NCBI RefSeq assembly: GCF_002954725.1
Contig: NZ_MSCQ01000001.1
Span: forward strand, 1,799,200 to 1,863,199
Direction: 5' to 3'
DNA from: Photobacterium phosphoreum
Lineage (GTDB): Bacteria > Pseudomonadota > Gammaproteobacteria > Enterobacterales > Vibrionaceae
Length of the DNA: 64,000 bases
Part shown: positions 47,864-57,149 of the stretch, one piece after another
Numbering within the stretch: the first letter of the stretch is position 1
Layout: each line of letters begins with the position of its first letter
Notes under the pieces: model-generated
The model's database searches: none
What the model saw: only the letters and a program-made list of their open reading frames with translations
What the model was told of the DNA's origin: nothing
Position numbers and translations under genes: made by a program

Positions 47864-48808
47864 ATGCGAGTTATTTTAGGCCCGATGGAAGGCGTATTAG
47901 ATCATCTAATGCGCGAGATGCTAACCGAAATTAATGACTACGATCTTTGCGTAACTGAATTTGTACGTATCATTGATAGCCTACTACCTAATAGTGTTTT
48001 CTATCGTTTATGTCCTGAATTACACCAAGGTGGAAAAACACGCTCCGGCACGCCCGTCCGCGTCCAATTATTAGGTCAATACCCACAATGGATGGCTGAA
48101 AATGCCCATCGTGCTTGTAACCTTGGTTCAGCAGGGATCGACATTAACTTTGGTTGTCCCGCCAAAGCGGTCAATAAAAGTCGCGGTGGTGCGGTGTTAC
48201 TTAAAGAGCCGGAATTAATCTATCAAATTGTGAAAGCGACACGAGACGCGGTCAATCCAACTAAACCCGTGACGGCAAAAGTACGTTTAGGCTGGGATGA
48301 TCCACAGCAGTGTTTTGAAATTGCCGATGCCATTGCTCAAGCAGGTGCTGATGAAATGGTTATTCATGCGCGTACAAAAGACGATGGTTATAAAGCAGAA
48401 ACCATCAAATGGGATTACATTCGCCAGCTTCGCCAGCATGTAAAATTACCGATTATTGCCAATGGTGAAGTGTGGAACCATGCTGATGGTCAAGCCTGTT
48501 TAGCCGCAACCAATACTGATGCCTTAATGGTGTGTCGCGGCGCATTAAACTTACCCAACTTAGGTAATGTGGTTAAACATAACCAAGCCCCTATGACATG
48601 GGAACAAGTATTAGCGCTGCTATTAACCTATTCTCAATTTGAGATCAAAGGTGATAAAGGCTTATATTACCCAAATCGGGTTAAACAATGGTTTGCTTAT
48701 CTGCGCCATCAATACCCACAAGCTAAAGAGTTATTTACTGATATTCGCTGTCTCAAAAAAGCAGCGCCAATTATTGAACGATTAGAACAAGCACAACAGC
48801 AATTATAA
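47864..48808 (+). CDS. dusC: tRNA-dihydrouridine(16) synthase DusC
   Basis: 314-residue FMN enzyme that reduces uridine 16 of tRNA. The start MRVILGPMEGVLDHLMRE and catalytic Cys98 in NFGCPAKAVNKS identify DusC rather than DusA or DusB. A hairpin ACTCCCCT/AGGGGAGT without a T-run (48821-48853) follows and may be a processing or weak termination element. Confidence 0.97.
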   Translation: MRVILGPMEGVLDHLMREMLTEINDYDLCVTEFVRIIDSLLPNSVFYRLCPELHQGGKTRSGTPVRVQLLGQYPQWMAENAHRACNLGSAGIDINFGCPAKAVNKSRGGAVLLKEPELIYQIVKATRDAVNPTKPVTAKVRLGWDDPQQCFEIADAIAQAGADEMVIHARTKDDGYKAETIKWDYIRQLRQHVKLPIIANGEVWNHADGQACLAATNTDALMVCRGALNLPNLGNVVKHNQAPMTWEQVLALLLTYSQFEIKGDKGLYYPNRVKQWFAYLRHQYPQAKELFTDIRCLKKAAPIIERLEQAQQQL

Positions 48809-48820
48809 CGACTACCAGTC

Positions 48821-48853
48821 ACTCCCCTTTGTTAATCATAATGTTAGGGGAGT
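48821..48853 (+). terminator. Hairpin after dusC
   Basis: Perfect 8-bp G/C-rich arms ACTCCCCT and AGGGGAGT with a 17-base loop, no T-run. Probably stops or stabilises the dusC transcript. Confidence 0.45.
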
Positions 48854-48965
48854 CCATTAGGCAACTAACAAACCCTCGTATTCCCCCTAATTAAGAAAAA
48901 CTTCCACTAGTACACATTTTTGAGCCATTATTTAATCAGCTATCTATAACAATAAAGGATTGATA

Positions 48966-49835
48966 ATGCGTTGGAAGAACTCCCGCCAAAGCTCAAATAT
49001 TGAAGATCGACGTGGCGACAGCCCGACTCAAGCAAATACCCCTCCTGTTGCTGGGTTATTACGCTTAGTGCCCTTACTAATGCGCAGTAAAATAGGACGA
49101 ATAGTATTAGTAATGGCTGGGCTATTCTTTGCCTACCAATATTTTACTGGTGGTAGTAATTCTGTTGGTATTCAACAATCACACTCACCGAAAACAGCAT
49201 CAGTGCAGTTAAATGATGAAAACAAGCAGTTTGTTGCTGCGATTCTGGGATCAACAGAAAGTGTTTGGAACAAGCAACTGGCAGGGAAATACCAACCACC
49301 AACATTAGTTTTATATAACAATGTTACCCATACGGGTTGTGGTACAGGATCGGCGCAAACAGGACCTTTTTATTGCCCTGCTGATCAAAAAATCTACCTT
49401 GATCTTGGCTTTATTAATGAATTAAATAAATTAGGTGCCTCTGGTGATTTTGCCTTTGCCTATGTGATTGCACATGAAGTGGGTCACCATGTTCAAAAAC
49501 TATTGGGTACCAGTGATAAAGTCTCTCAACTACAACAACGTAGCGATAAAGTCACTGCCAATCTGCTCAGTGTAAAATTAGAGCTTCAAGCTGATTGCTA
49601 TGCTGGAGTCTGGGGCTATTACGTTAACCAACAAGGAATGCTGGATGCGGGAGATCTTGAAGAAGGTATCAATGCCGCAAGTGCTGTGGGTGACGATCGA
49701 TTACAAAAAATGGCAGGACAAGCAGTACAACCCGATGCATTTACTCATGGCAGTTCACAACAGCGTATTACATGGTTTCAAAAAGGCTTTAAATCTGGTG
49801 ACCCAAGTAGTTGTGATACGTTTGCCCGACCATAA
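48966..49835 (+). CDS. ypfJ: Predicted zinc metallopeptidase YpfJ
   Basis: 289-residue inner-membrane-anchored neutral zinc peptidase (KPN_02809 type). A basic N-terminus is followed by one membrane span (about 42-63); the zinc motif HEVGHHVQ lies in the middle, and a downstream ELQADCYAGVWG supplies the third ligand region. The ATG at 48966 has AAAGGA six bases upstream. Substrate unknown. Confidence 0.95.
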   Translation: MRWKNSRQSSNIEDRRGDSPTQANTPPVAGLLRLVPLLMRSKIGRIVLVMAGLFFAYQYFTGGSNSVGIQQSHSPKTASVQLNDENKQFVAAILGSTESVWNKQLAGKYQPPTLVLYNNVTHTGCGTGSAQTGPFYCPADQKIYLDLGFINELNKLGASGDFAFAYVIAHEVGHHVQKLLGTSDKVSQLQQRSDKVTANLLSVKLELQADCYAGVWGYYVNQQGMLDAGDLEEGINAASAVGDDRLQKMAGQAVQPDAFTHGSSQQRITWFQKGFKSGDPSSCDTFARP

Positions 49836-50028
49836 TTGAGTCATTCACTAATAACGAAACGAATAACCACTGATCATACAGTAACCACAAATCCGTTTTT
49901 TCGTTCTATTATCTATATAATGTAACAATTTTTTACAATTATACTTTTTCTCTATCGCAACAATCCGCTATAACAACAGCTTAATCAAACATGAACGAAG
50001 TTGCTGTTATTTCTATAGGGAAAATAGA

Positions 50029-51012
50029 ATGTTCAAAAAAAGTCTTTTTATCTTACTGTGTTCTTTTTCAGCTTATGCTCAAGCTGGCTTTGATATCATT
50101 ACGTTAGGCAGTAAGGGAGGTATTCAAGATGGTAATCTAACCGCATTTCTCATCAAAGATAGCCTCGACAATAATTATATTACTCTTGAGGCAGGAACCG
50201 TGGTTAACGGTCTGATTGCTGCCGAACAAAAACAAGCATTTCAAGATATTGATGTCCCTAAAAACTCGCCGTATACCAAAGTCGGCTATATTCTGCGTGA
50301 AAAAATCAAAGGTTATTTCATTAGTCACGCTCACCTTGATCACCTTGCTGGAATGATAATAGCCTCGCCCGATGACAGTAATAAACCAATATATGGCTTA
50401 CCGTCAGTCACTGAAATCATTTCAGAAACCTATTTTAACTGGCGTGCTTGGCCCAATTTTGGTAGTAGCGGTCAAGGTTATCAATTAGGTAAATATCAAT
50501 ATCATGATTTATCACCTCAAAAGTGGTTATTAATTAAAGACACCCATTTACAAGCCAAAGCACTACCATTAAGCCATGCTGGTATTGAGTCATCGGCATT
50601 TATTATCAAAAACAATCAAAAACAAGTCATGGTTTATCTCGGTGATACCGGAGCTGACAGCGTAGAACAAAGCGACCAACTCAATAATTTATGGTCTACA
50701 TTAGCGCCTTACATTAAAAACAAACAATTAAAGGGGATCATGATTGAAACCTCTTTCACCAATGATGTTCCCGAGCGCTCTTTGTATGGTCATTTAACGC
50801 CAAAACTACTGTTAGAAGAACTCGCCTTACTAGAATATAAAGCTGGCGGTAAAGGTGCTTTAACTGGATTGCCGATAGTGATCACCCATATTAAATACAG
50901 TTTACTTAAAAAGACAAATCCGCTCACTGTCATCCAACAACAACTTAATGCCGGTAATACCTTAGGAGTCACATTCCACTTTCCCGTACAAGGTGAACGT
51001 TTTAGCTTATAA
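50029..51012 (+). CDS. cpdP: Periplasmic 3',5'-cyclic-nucleotide phosphodiesterase (class II, CpdP-like)
   Basis: 327-residue secreted enzyme. Residues 1-19 are a signal peptide (AQA cleavage), and the class II phosphodiesterase metal motif HAHLDHLAG is at 100-108, in a metallo-beta-lactamase-like fold. Aliivibrio fischeri CpdP is periplasmic and hydrolyses external cAMP and cGMP, which then feed nucleotide salvage. The pattern MIETSFTNDVPERSLYGHLT belongs to the same family. Single gene with a strong terminator. Confidence 0.93.
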   Translation: MFKKSLFILLCSFSAYAQAGFDIITLGSKGGIQDGNLTAFLIKDSLDNNYITLEAGTVVNGLIAAEQKQAFQDIDVPKNSPYTKVGYILREKIKGYFISHAHLDHLAGMIIASPDDSNKPIYGLPSVTEIISETYFNWRAWPNFGSSGQGYQLGKYQYHDLSPQKWLLIKDTHLQAKALPLSHAGIESSAFIIKNNQKQVMVYLGDTGADSVEQSDQLNNLWSTLAPYIKNKQLKGIMIETSFTNDVPERSLYGHLTPKLLLEELALLEYKAGGKGALTGLPIVITHIKYSLLKKTNPLTVIQQQLNAGNTLGVTFHFPVQGERFSL

Positions 51013-51035
51013 CACCTTAAGACTTTCCTATAAAA

Positions 51036-51073
51036 ACGCCCCCGTCACTGTCTCAGTCACGGGGGCGTTATTT
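51036..51073. terminator. G/C-rich terminator between cpdP and ycgN
   Basis: ACGCCCCCGT and ACGGGGGCGT form a 10-bp stem with a 13-base loop, followed by TATTTATT. Flanking A and T let it act in both directions, though the T-tract is short. Confidence 0.8.
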
Positions 51074-51104
51074 ATTCAGCCATAGCGGGTTTATTTACGC
51101 GGCA

Positions 51105-51548
51105 TTATTCACTAATACGATTAGGGTGATTCAGAATGTGATCCTCCCAATCTATAACATCAATTTCATACACAATTTTATTACGTACAGATTCATCTGC
51201 TTTGTGCATTGCCTCTTTAGAGCCAGTGAGCAAAGGATGCCACTCAGGTAACGGCTTACCCTCCGCTAATAAACGATAAGCACAGGTTTCAGGTAACCAT
51301 GCAAACTCTTCGATCCGTTCACGGGTTAACTTAAGACACTCTTCGCCAGATTCAAACCGGTTAGGATAGTCTTTACATGAACACGTTTTGTTATCGAGTA
51401 AACTACACGCGACATTGGTGTAATAGATATCATCAGTATCATCATCAATTAACTTATGTAGACAACATTTTCCACAGCCATCACAAAGTGATTCCCACTC
51501 TTGATCTGTCATTGTCGTTAAGTCTTTCTGTTGCCAAAAATGGGTCAT
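51105..51548 (-). CDS. ycgN: YcgN family cysteine-cluster protein (UPF0260)
   Basis: 147-residue cytoplasmic protein. Cysteine groups CDGCGKCC (22-29), [11 protein letters not shown] and ETC resemble metal or Fe-S cluster ligands, and the tail [13 protein letters not shown] is family-conserved. The start at 51548 matches E. coli YcgN; the ATG at 51584 would add 12 residues. Function unknown. Confidence 0.93.
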   Translation of the reverse strand: MTHFWQQKDLTTMTDQEWESLCDGCGKCCLHKLIDDDTDDIYYTNVACSLLDNKTCSCKDYPNRFESGEECLKLTRERIEEFAWLPETCAYRLLAEGKPLPEWHPLLTGSKEAMHKADESVRNKIVYEIDVIDWEDHILNHPNRISE

Positions 51549-51837
51549 GATACTTACACCAGTATTGTTATTTGTGTCGTTCAATACGCCACAATAATGA
51601 ATGAGCTTATCAAAAAATAAAGCAGGCAGTTTTTATAGCGATCAATACGGTAAACTGCAAATTAAAAATACCTATTAATCACCAATAGCGATGGAAATAA
51701 TAGCTATTATCATTTAGCTTAGGAATAAATGCGCACTCTGTAAATAATCACTCAGGAGAAAGTCACTAAGTCATTTGGCTTTTAGGGTTAACAATGGTAA
51801 TTTGCGCAGCCGATTTGTAAAGCAGAAAGAGAGAAGT

Positions 51838-52089
51838 ATGATGGAATGTCGTTTAGGTTGTGGAGCATGTTGTATTGCCCCGAGTATATCATCATCCATT
51901 CCAGGAATGGTTAACGGTAAGCCTGCAGGTGTTCGCTGTATTCAACTTAATGAAAACAATTTATGCCAATTATTTGGTAAGCCTGAACGCCCCGCGGTAT
52001 GCCATCATTTTAAAGCTTGCTCTGATATTTGTGGTAATACCAACGAGCAAGCCTTAACAATTATTACCGAACTTGAGCAAATGACGTAA
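51838..52089 (+). CDS. YkgJ family cysteine-cluster protein
   Basis: 83-residue protein opening MMECRLGCGACC (Cys4, 8, 11 and 12), with further cysteines in GVRCI, LCQLF, AVCHHFKAC and ICG. The arrangement matches YkgJ-type proteins, sometimes misnamed proteinase inhibitors, which may bind zinc or Fe-S. A purine-rich site precedes the ATG. It is divergent from ycgN, another CxxCxxCC protein, 289 bases away. Confidence 0.88.
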   Translation: MMECRLGCGACCIAPSISSSIPGMVNGKPAGVRCIQLNENNLCQLFGKPERPAVCHHFKACSDICGNTNEQALTIITELEQMT

Positions 52090-52120
52090 TCATTTTACAG
52101 TTCGTCATTGAAAGATAACG

Positions 52121-52366
52121 TTATTCTTTTGCCGCGCCAGTAAGAATACGTAATGCATTTTTGGCATTTTCTACAACTTGATGGCCAGAATATGTCAAAT
52201 ATCCCCCATCCTCTTCAGTCACTAATCCTTTCGCATACAAACGCTGTGCTGCAGAGATAACGGTTGGACTTGCATCGCTATGAACCTTAATGCCTTCCAT
52301 ATTGCTATGCATAGGGAATTTTACCAGTAGATTCATTTCATCAACGATATCGGGAGTGTACGGCAT
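52121..52366 (-). CDS. TIGR02647 family protein
   Basis: 81-residue conserved protein of the TIGR02647 family (MPYTPDIVDEMNLL, EGIKVHSDA, AQRLYAKGLVT and GGYLTYSG), with a winged-helix-like composition. The ATG at 52366 follows GAGGTGA. Seen across marine gammaproteobacteria; function unknown. Confidence 0.87.
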   Translation of the reverse strand: MPYTPDIVDEMNLLVKFPMHSNMEGIKVHSDASPTVISAAQRLYAKGLVTEEDGGYLTYSGHQVVENAKNALRILTGAAKE

Positions 52367-52568
52367 AGTCACCTCTTTCATGGAAAATCCCAGTGGGATA
52401 AATAATCTAATATTAATATTAGCGTTTGTTGGTAATAAAACTAGGTGCAGAGATCAATATCTGAAGATCTTTCTCTATCAATATGAGATCCACGTCAAAA
52501 AATCGAATATCTATCAGTCATTCACTTTCATAACTGTACAAAAAACAACCCAAGTTATTGAGGGATAT

Positions 52569-52629
52569 AAAAAAACCGCTTAGAAAAGACAACATATAAT
52601 ATGAAATCTTTTGCTGTTAGCGGTTTTTT
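52569..52629 (-). terminator. Terminator of the Tim44-like gene
   Basis: On the minus strand AAAAAACCGCT pairs with AGCGGTTTTTT, giving a stem ending in T residues, with a 38-base loop. It lies about 20 bases past the stop. Confidence 0.75.
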
Positions 52630-52647
52630 GATTGCAATAAATTACAA

Positions 52648-53532
52648 TTACGATTGAATACCAACAATTAACCATGGTGCATTAGGTTTGCGTAAATCAC
52701 GCTCTAAATGCCACACATCAGTAATGTCTTCTTCTACGCCTTCAGCGCTATCTTTATAACGGCCACTGAACTTAATACTTAACTGTGCCATATTTGCGTC
52801 GTGATCAGCACGTACCAATTCAGCATCAACGTACATCACTTCAGTGTGTTGCTCACCTGACAGTTTCGCACGCTCAGCAGTTAAATCTGCCATCAACGCT
52901 GGTGATACATATTCACGAATTTTTTCTAATTCGTTATGATTCCATGCGCCCTGAATAACACGGTAATGATCACGAGAACCATTTAAAAATGTATTCATAT
53001 TGAAGTTTGGCGGCAGGTTAAACGGCACTTCGCTATCGGTTGATTCATAACCAGACGACTGTTGTTGTGCTGCACCTTGACGAAACTGTTGCTGTTGTTG
53101 TTGTTTCTGTTGTTGTTGCTGCTGAGACTGACGCGGAGAATTGCCCGCATAAGACTCTCGGTGCCCCATCGGAGTCCCTTTATTCGCACGCATTGCTTTA
53201 AAGATCTTAAACAATACAAAAGCAATCACACCAATGATAAGAATATCCATAAACTGGATACCATCAAATGCACCACCAAAGAAAGCAGCTAACAAACCAC
53301 CAGCAAGAAGACCACCTAACAGACCCCCCATTAGACCTTTTTTCGCTGATGATGCTGCGGTTGGATTTTGTTTACGGATGGTATCAGTCTGTTGTGGTTG
53401 CTGCTTACGAACCGGAGCGGTTTTAAAGCTTTTACCAAACGACTTACCACCACCGAATTTTTTTGCTTCAGCATGTGGTGCTGTAAAAGACACCGCCACA
53501 ATAAGAGCAAATACGGTAAAAAAACGTTTCAT
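52648..53532 (-). CDS. Tim44-like domain membrane protein with poly-glutamine linker
   Basis: 294-residue protein. A signal-like N-terminus (1-23) is followed by a basic Gly/Lys region, a Gly-rich hydrophobic hairpin (67-90), a membrane span (92-112), a poly-Gln linker at 137-149 (two runs of six Gln around Lys) and a C-terminal Tim44-like domain (about 175-292) ending WHLERDLRKPNAPWLIVG. The ATG at 53532 is preferred over an earlier one at 53568. Bacterial members of this family are of unknown function. The linker is encoded by a CAA/CAG microsatellite. Confidence 0.9.
   Translation of the reverse strand: MKRFFTVFALIVAVSFTAPHAEAKKFGGGKSFGKSFKTAPVRKQQPQQTDTIRKQNPTAASSAKKGLMGGLLGGLLAGGLLAAFFGGAFDGIQFMDILIIGVIAFVLFKIFKAMRANKGTPMGHRESYAGNSPRQSQQQQQQKQQQQQQFRQGAAQQQSSGYESTDSEVPFNLPPNFNMNTFLNGSRDHYRVIQGAWNHNELEKIREYVSPALMADLTAERAKLSGEQHTEVMYVDAELVRADHDANMAQLSIKFSGRYKDSAEGVEEDITDVWHLERDLRKPNAPWLIVGIQS
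53086..53124. repeat. CAA/CAG microsatellite encoding the poly-Gln linker
   Basis: Thirteen codons, read on the minus strand as twelve glutamine codons around one lysine codon. A trinucleotide tract can gain or lose units without frameshift. Confidence 0.9.
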
Positions 53533-53939
53533 GATAATCGATATACCTTCGTCATTAACTTTAAGCATCGTAGCTATTCGCTAGAGAATGTCAATTTAAT
53601 CACTCATCAAAATTGTTACTAATGTTTAACATTCGCTAAACGTCTTAAGATGAATAAATTAAAAACATAACAATCAGACATATATGACCAATAATATAGG
53701 CTACACCTGTTGTGATTCTTTATATAATTAAACATAAATAGCTTTAATATGCATACTTATGTGCAATAAATTGAACTAATACAACCTAAAAGGTGAAAAT
53801 TCCAATATCCTTCCATATATTATCCGCAGTAAACGTTTATTATTATATACTGTTTTTTATCATGTCAGTGAAAGTACACAATAGTCGCTAAAGGTAGTGC
53901 TTTCCTTGATTATTATCATTTTTCCCCATGGAGATATCT
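53533..53939. other. 407-base divergent region between Tim44-like and TM2 genes
   Basis: AT-rich, with no supported coding frame or striking repeat. GGAG at 53929-53932 is the ribosome site of the TM2 gene. Promoters were not assigned. Confidence 0.5.
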
Positions 53940-54344
53940 ATGCAAGAGAATAATACACACAGTAAATTTGTGGGTTATCTATTGTGGATTTTTGGTTTTA
54001 CCGGCGCTCACCGCTTTTATTACGGTAAACCAGTAACAGGCACTATTTGGTTTTTGACATTAGGTTTATGTGGCATTGGCTGGTTAATTGATTTCTTTTT
54101 GATCCCATCAATGAACCGTGAATCTGACTTACGTTTCGCTAGTGGTGAAATCGATTATAATATTGCTTGGCTACTACTGACTTTCCTTGGTGTATTTGGT
54201 GTTCACCGTATGTATATGGGGAAATGGCTCACGGGCATCCTTTATTTATGTACGTTTGGTTTCTTCCTTATCGGTATTCTCATCGATTTTTGGACACTGA
54301 ATGATCAAGTATCATTGGAAAACACCAAGAAACGAAACGCGTAA
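53940..54344 (+). CDS. Tandem TM2 domain membrane protein
   Basis: 134-residue inner-membrane protein containing two TM2-like modules. Each begins with a hydrophobic helix and a G(A/V)HR(F/M)Y.GK motif (GAHRFYYGK about residue 20, GVHRMYMGK about residue 91), then a second helix ending IDF. A soluble bridge of about 30 residues joins them. The ATG at 53940 has GGAG eight bases upstream; the ATG at 53928 lacks a ribosome site. Function unknown. Confidence 0.88.
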   Translation: MQENNTHSKFVGYLLWIFGFTGAHRFYYGKPVTGTIWFLTLGLCGIGWLIDFFLIPSMNRESDLRFASGEIDYNIAWLLLTFLGVFGVHRMYMGKWLTGILYLCTFGFFLIGILIDFWTLNDQVSLENTKKRNA

Positions 54345-54542
54345 CTGATAAATTCTGGAATTCATATTATGGCGTATATGCTATCGCCTCTTCGGGCTAT
54401 ATCAATGCCATAATATTTGCGTTATGTCCGATTTGTATTGCACATAATGTCTCACGGACGAATATGATTAAAATAATAAAAAAAGCAGCCTTCCGCTAGG
54501 CTAATTATAACAATTGCAAACATATTTAAAGAGTATAACTCC

Positions 54543-55139
54543 ATGGCAAGAAGAAATGACCACACTCGCGAAGAATTGGTAAGTATGACGCTTGAGCAAG
54601 TAAAAAACTTTCTCGATCAACATCCGCATCATGAATTGAGCTTACGTAAAGTAGCTGCAATGATTGGCTATGTACCCAGTACTTTAGTTAATGTGTTTGG
54701 TAACTATAATCTCTTACTCCTTCATGCTGTCGCTCAAACACTGGATGAATTATTCCAACAAGCTGAGCTTTGTGTACGTGATTCAACCTCTTCGCAACAA
54801 GCATTACGTAACCTTGCTTTCTGCTATCTTAACTTCGCAACAGCCCACCCTTATCGTTGGCAGTTAATTTTCCAACATACGATGAATGGTGAAGATCTTC
54901 CCGAGTGGCAAACCGATCGTATTGATAATATGACGGGTATGCTAGAAGCGTTAATTGGTCAAATTAATAGTGATATGAGTGACAAACAAGTCCTTGAAGC
55001 AAGTCGTGTTATTTGGGCGGGTGTCCATGGTATAACCTTACTCACCGTCGATGATAAATTATTCACTTCAAGCCCAGTAGATGGTAAAGCGCTGATCAAT
55101 AATTTATTAGATACCTACTTAAATTCATGGCATAAATAA
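54543..55139 (+). CDS. TetR family transcriptional regulator
   Basis: 198-residue regulator. The helix-turn-helix lies at about 25-65 (LSLRKVAAMIGYVPSTLVNVFGNYN shown in part), and the C-terminal ligand domain resembles TetR_C_33/WHG (VIWAGVHGITLLT). It is only 18 bases upstream of the transporter-acyltransferase gene on the same strand, so it probably regulates this pair. Ligand unknown; a lipid is a guess from the neighbour. Confidence 0.9.
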   Translation: MARRNDHTREELVSMTLEQVKNFLDQHPHHELSLRKVAAMIGYVPSTLVNVFGNYNLLLLHAVAQTLDELFQQAELCVRDSTSSQQALRNLAFCYLNFATAHPYRWQLIFQHTMNGEDLPEWQTDRIDNMTGMLEALIGQINSDMSDKQVLEASRVIWAGVHGITLLTVDDKLFTSSPVDGKALINNLLDTYLNSWHK

Positions 55140-55157
55140 TTTAACGAGAACAGCAGA

Positions 55158-57032
55158 ATGTCCCCTAAGCCTCAATCAAACCTGTTAACTAAACGTCGGT
55201 TTTTACCTTATTTTCTCACACAGGCTTTAGGGGCATTTAACGATAATGTTTATAAAAACATTCTGCTTATTTTTATTGCTTATGCCTCCGTACACACGCT
55301 GCCGCTTAATGCTGATCTATTAATTAATTTAGCGGCAGGACTCTTTATTCTGCCCTTTTTCTTATTTTCAGCCTCTGCTGGCATACTGGCAGATATTTAT
55401 GATAAAGCCAAAATCATGCGCATGGTTAAATTGGCAGAAGTGATCATAATGTGTGGCGCCGCAGTGGCCTTTATTTACCAAAGCTATTTATCATTACTTT
55501 TTTTACTGTTTTTAATGGGCACCCAATCTGCATTTTTTGGACCGGCTAAATATGCGCTATTACCGCAACACCTTAAAAAAGACGAATTAATCTCAGGTAA
55601 TGCATTAGTTGAAACTGGAACATTTTTAGCTATTTTACTCGGTACTATTATTGCTGGCGTTATCGCTAACAGTGACAATAGCCGTTACATTGCTGCCGCT
55701 AGTGTGATTATCTTTGCGATTTTAGGCTATGTGACTTCACTGGCAATTCCACCTGCACCACCAAGCCAACCTCATGTTAAATTTCATTGGCGTCCATGGC
55801 AGCAAACTCGCCACACCATGAAAATAGCCCAACAAGATAAAATCATTTTCCAATGTATTATTGGCATTAGTTGGTTTTGGTTTCTTGGCGCGTGTTACTT
55901 AACCCAATTCCCTAACTTTGCTCGCGGTAATTTAGGCGGCCAAGCCTCATCCGTCTCGTTTTTATTAACCTTATTCTCAATCGGTATCGCCATTGGTTCA
56001 ATGCTCTGTGACCGCTTATCACAGCATCGTATTGATCCAGGTATCGTACCCATTGGCTGCTTTGGTATTAGTCTGTTTGGGTTTGGCTTATACGCCATGA
56101 CACCCACGGTTATGCCAGTAAGCGACTCGATCATGACATTCATTGCCCAACCGTTATTATGGCCGGTCTTTATCTCATTATTATTACTTGGGGTTGCTGG
56201 CGGTATTTTCATCGTGCCGTTATATACCTTAATGCAACAACGCGCCCAAGAAGATCAGCGCGCTCAAATTATTGCGGCTAATAATATTTGGAATGCGGTC
56301 TTTATGGTGATTAGTGCCATTGTTGCGATTGTGTGCCTGTCTTTATTGCAACTTTCCATTCCACAGTTTTTTCTATTACTGGCCGGATTAAATAGCCTTG
56401 TGTTGGTTTATATTTATTTCCAAGCCCCTGATTTTTTCTGGCGTTTCGTGGTTTGGGTTGTCACTCATACCATGTATCGCGTCCGCCACCATAATCTCAA
56501 CAATCTTCCTCAACATGGCGGCACATTATTAGTCTGTAATCACGTCAGTTATATGGATGCGCTACTATTAGCAGGTGCTTGCCCTCGTCCGATCCGTTTT
56601 TTAATGGATAAAGACATTTATAATCTCCCTGTTATCAATGCCTTTTGTCGTGCATGCAAAGCGATCCCCGTTGATGCCAATGATCGTAAATCAGTACGAA
56701 CAGCCTTTGCTCAAGTAGCGACATATTTAGAAGATGGCGATATTGTATGTGTATTTCCTGAAGGTCACTTAACCCAAGATGGCGAAATCGCACCCTTTAT
56801 GCGCGGTATTGACTTAATCATTAAACGTTCAAAAGTTGACGTTATTCCCATTGCTTTACAAGGTTTATGGGGCAGTTACTTTAGCCGTGAAGGTGGGCAT
56901 GCATTACTGAAATGGCCTAAACGTTTTTGGTCAAAAGTAACGATTATCGCGGGGGAATGTGTATCATCTGAGGAAACCAATAGCCAGTTACTACGCCAAC
57001 AAGTCATCGACTTACGTGGTGATAATCGCTAG
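55158..57032 (+). CDS. Fused MFS lysophospholipid transporter and PlsC-like acyltransferase
   Basis: 624-residue protein. Residues 1-420 form an LplT-like major facilitator transporter with about 12 spans (ALGAFNDNVYKN near the N-terminus is typical). Residues 430-615 form a glycerolipid acyltransferase domain with HX4D (NHVSYMDALL) and FPEGHLTQDG. E. coli splits the pathway into LplT and Aas, where Aas also carries an acyl-ACP synthetase; that AMP-binding domain is missing here. Expected role: uptake and reacylation of lysophospholipids in the inner membrane. Confidence 0.92.
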   Translation: MSPKPQSNLLTKRRFLPYFLTQALGAFNDNVYKNILLIFIAYASVHTLPLNADLLINLAAGLFILPFFLFSASAGILADIYDKAKIMRMVKLAEVIIMCGAAVAFIYQSYLSLLFLLFLMGTQSAFFGPAKYALLPQHLKKDELISGNALVETGTFLAILLGTIIAGVIANSDNSRYIAAASVIIFAILGYVTSLAIPPAPPSQPHVKFHWRPWQQTRHTMKIAQQDKIIFQCIIGISWFWFLGACYLTQFPNFARGNLGGQASSVSFLLTLFSIGIAIGSMLCDRLSQHRIDPGIVPIGCFGISLFGFGLYAMTPTVMPVSDSIMTFIAQPLLWPVFISLLLLGVAGGIFIVPLYTLMQQRAQEDQRAQIIAANNIWNAVFMVISAIVAIVCLSLLQLSIPQFFLLLAGLNSLVLVYIYFQAPDFFWRFVVWVVTHTMYRVRHHNLNNLPQHGGTLLVCNHVSYMDALLLAGACPRPIRFLMDKDIYNLPVINAFCRACKAIPVDANDRKSVRTAFAQVATYLEDGDIVCVFPEGHLTQDGEIAPFMRGIDLIIKRSKVDVIPIALQGLWGSYFSREGGHALLKWPKRFWSKVTIIAGECVSSEETNSQLLRQQVIDLRGDNR

Positions 57033-57102
57033 TGATAACGCGGCTTATCCTCGCTTAACTACAGGTTAATAATACTAGACGAATACTAGATAAATAATAA
57101 AA

Positions 57103-57129
57103 AGGCGAAGCTATTATGCTTCGCCTCTT
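57103..57129. terminator. Terminator between acyltransferase gene and menE
   Basis: Stem AGGCGAAGC and GCTTCGCCT with loop TATTAT, with A and T flanks. It ends both converging transcripts. Confidence 0.82.
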
Positions 57130-57149
57130 CGTAAATATCCGTATTGTTT

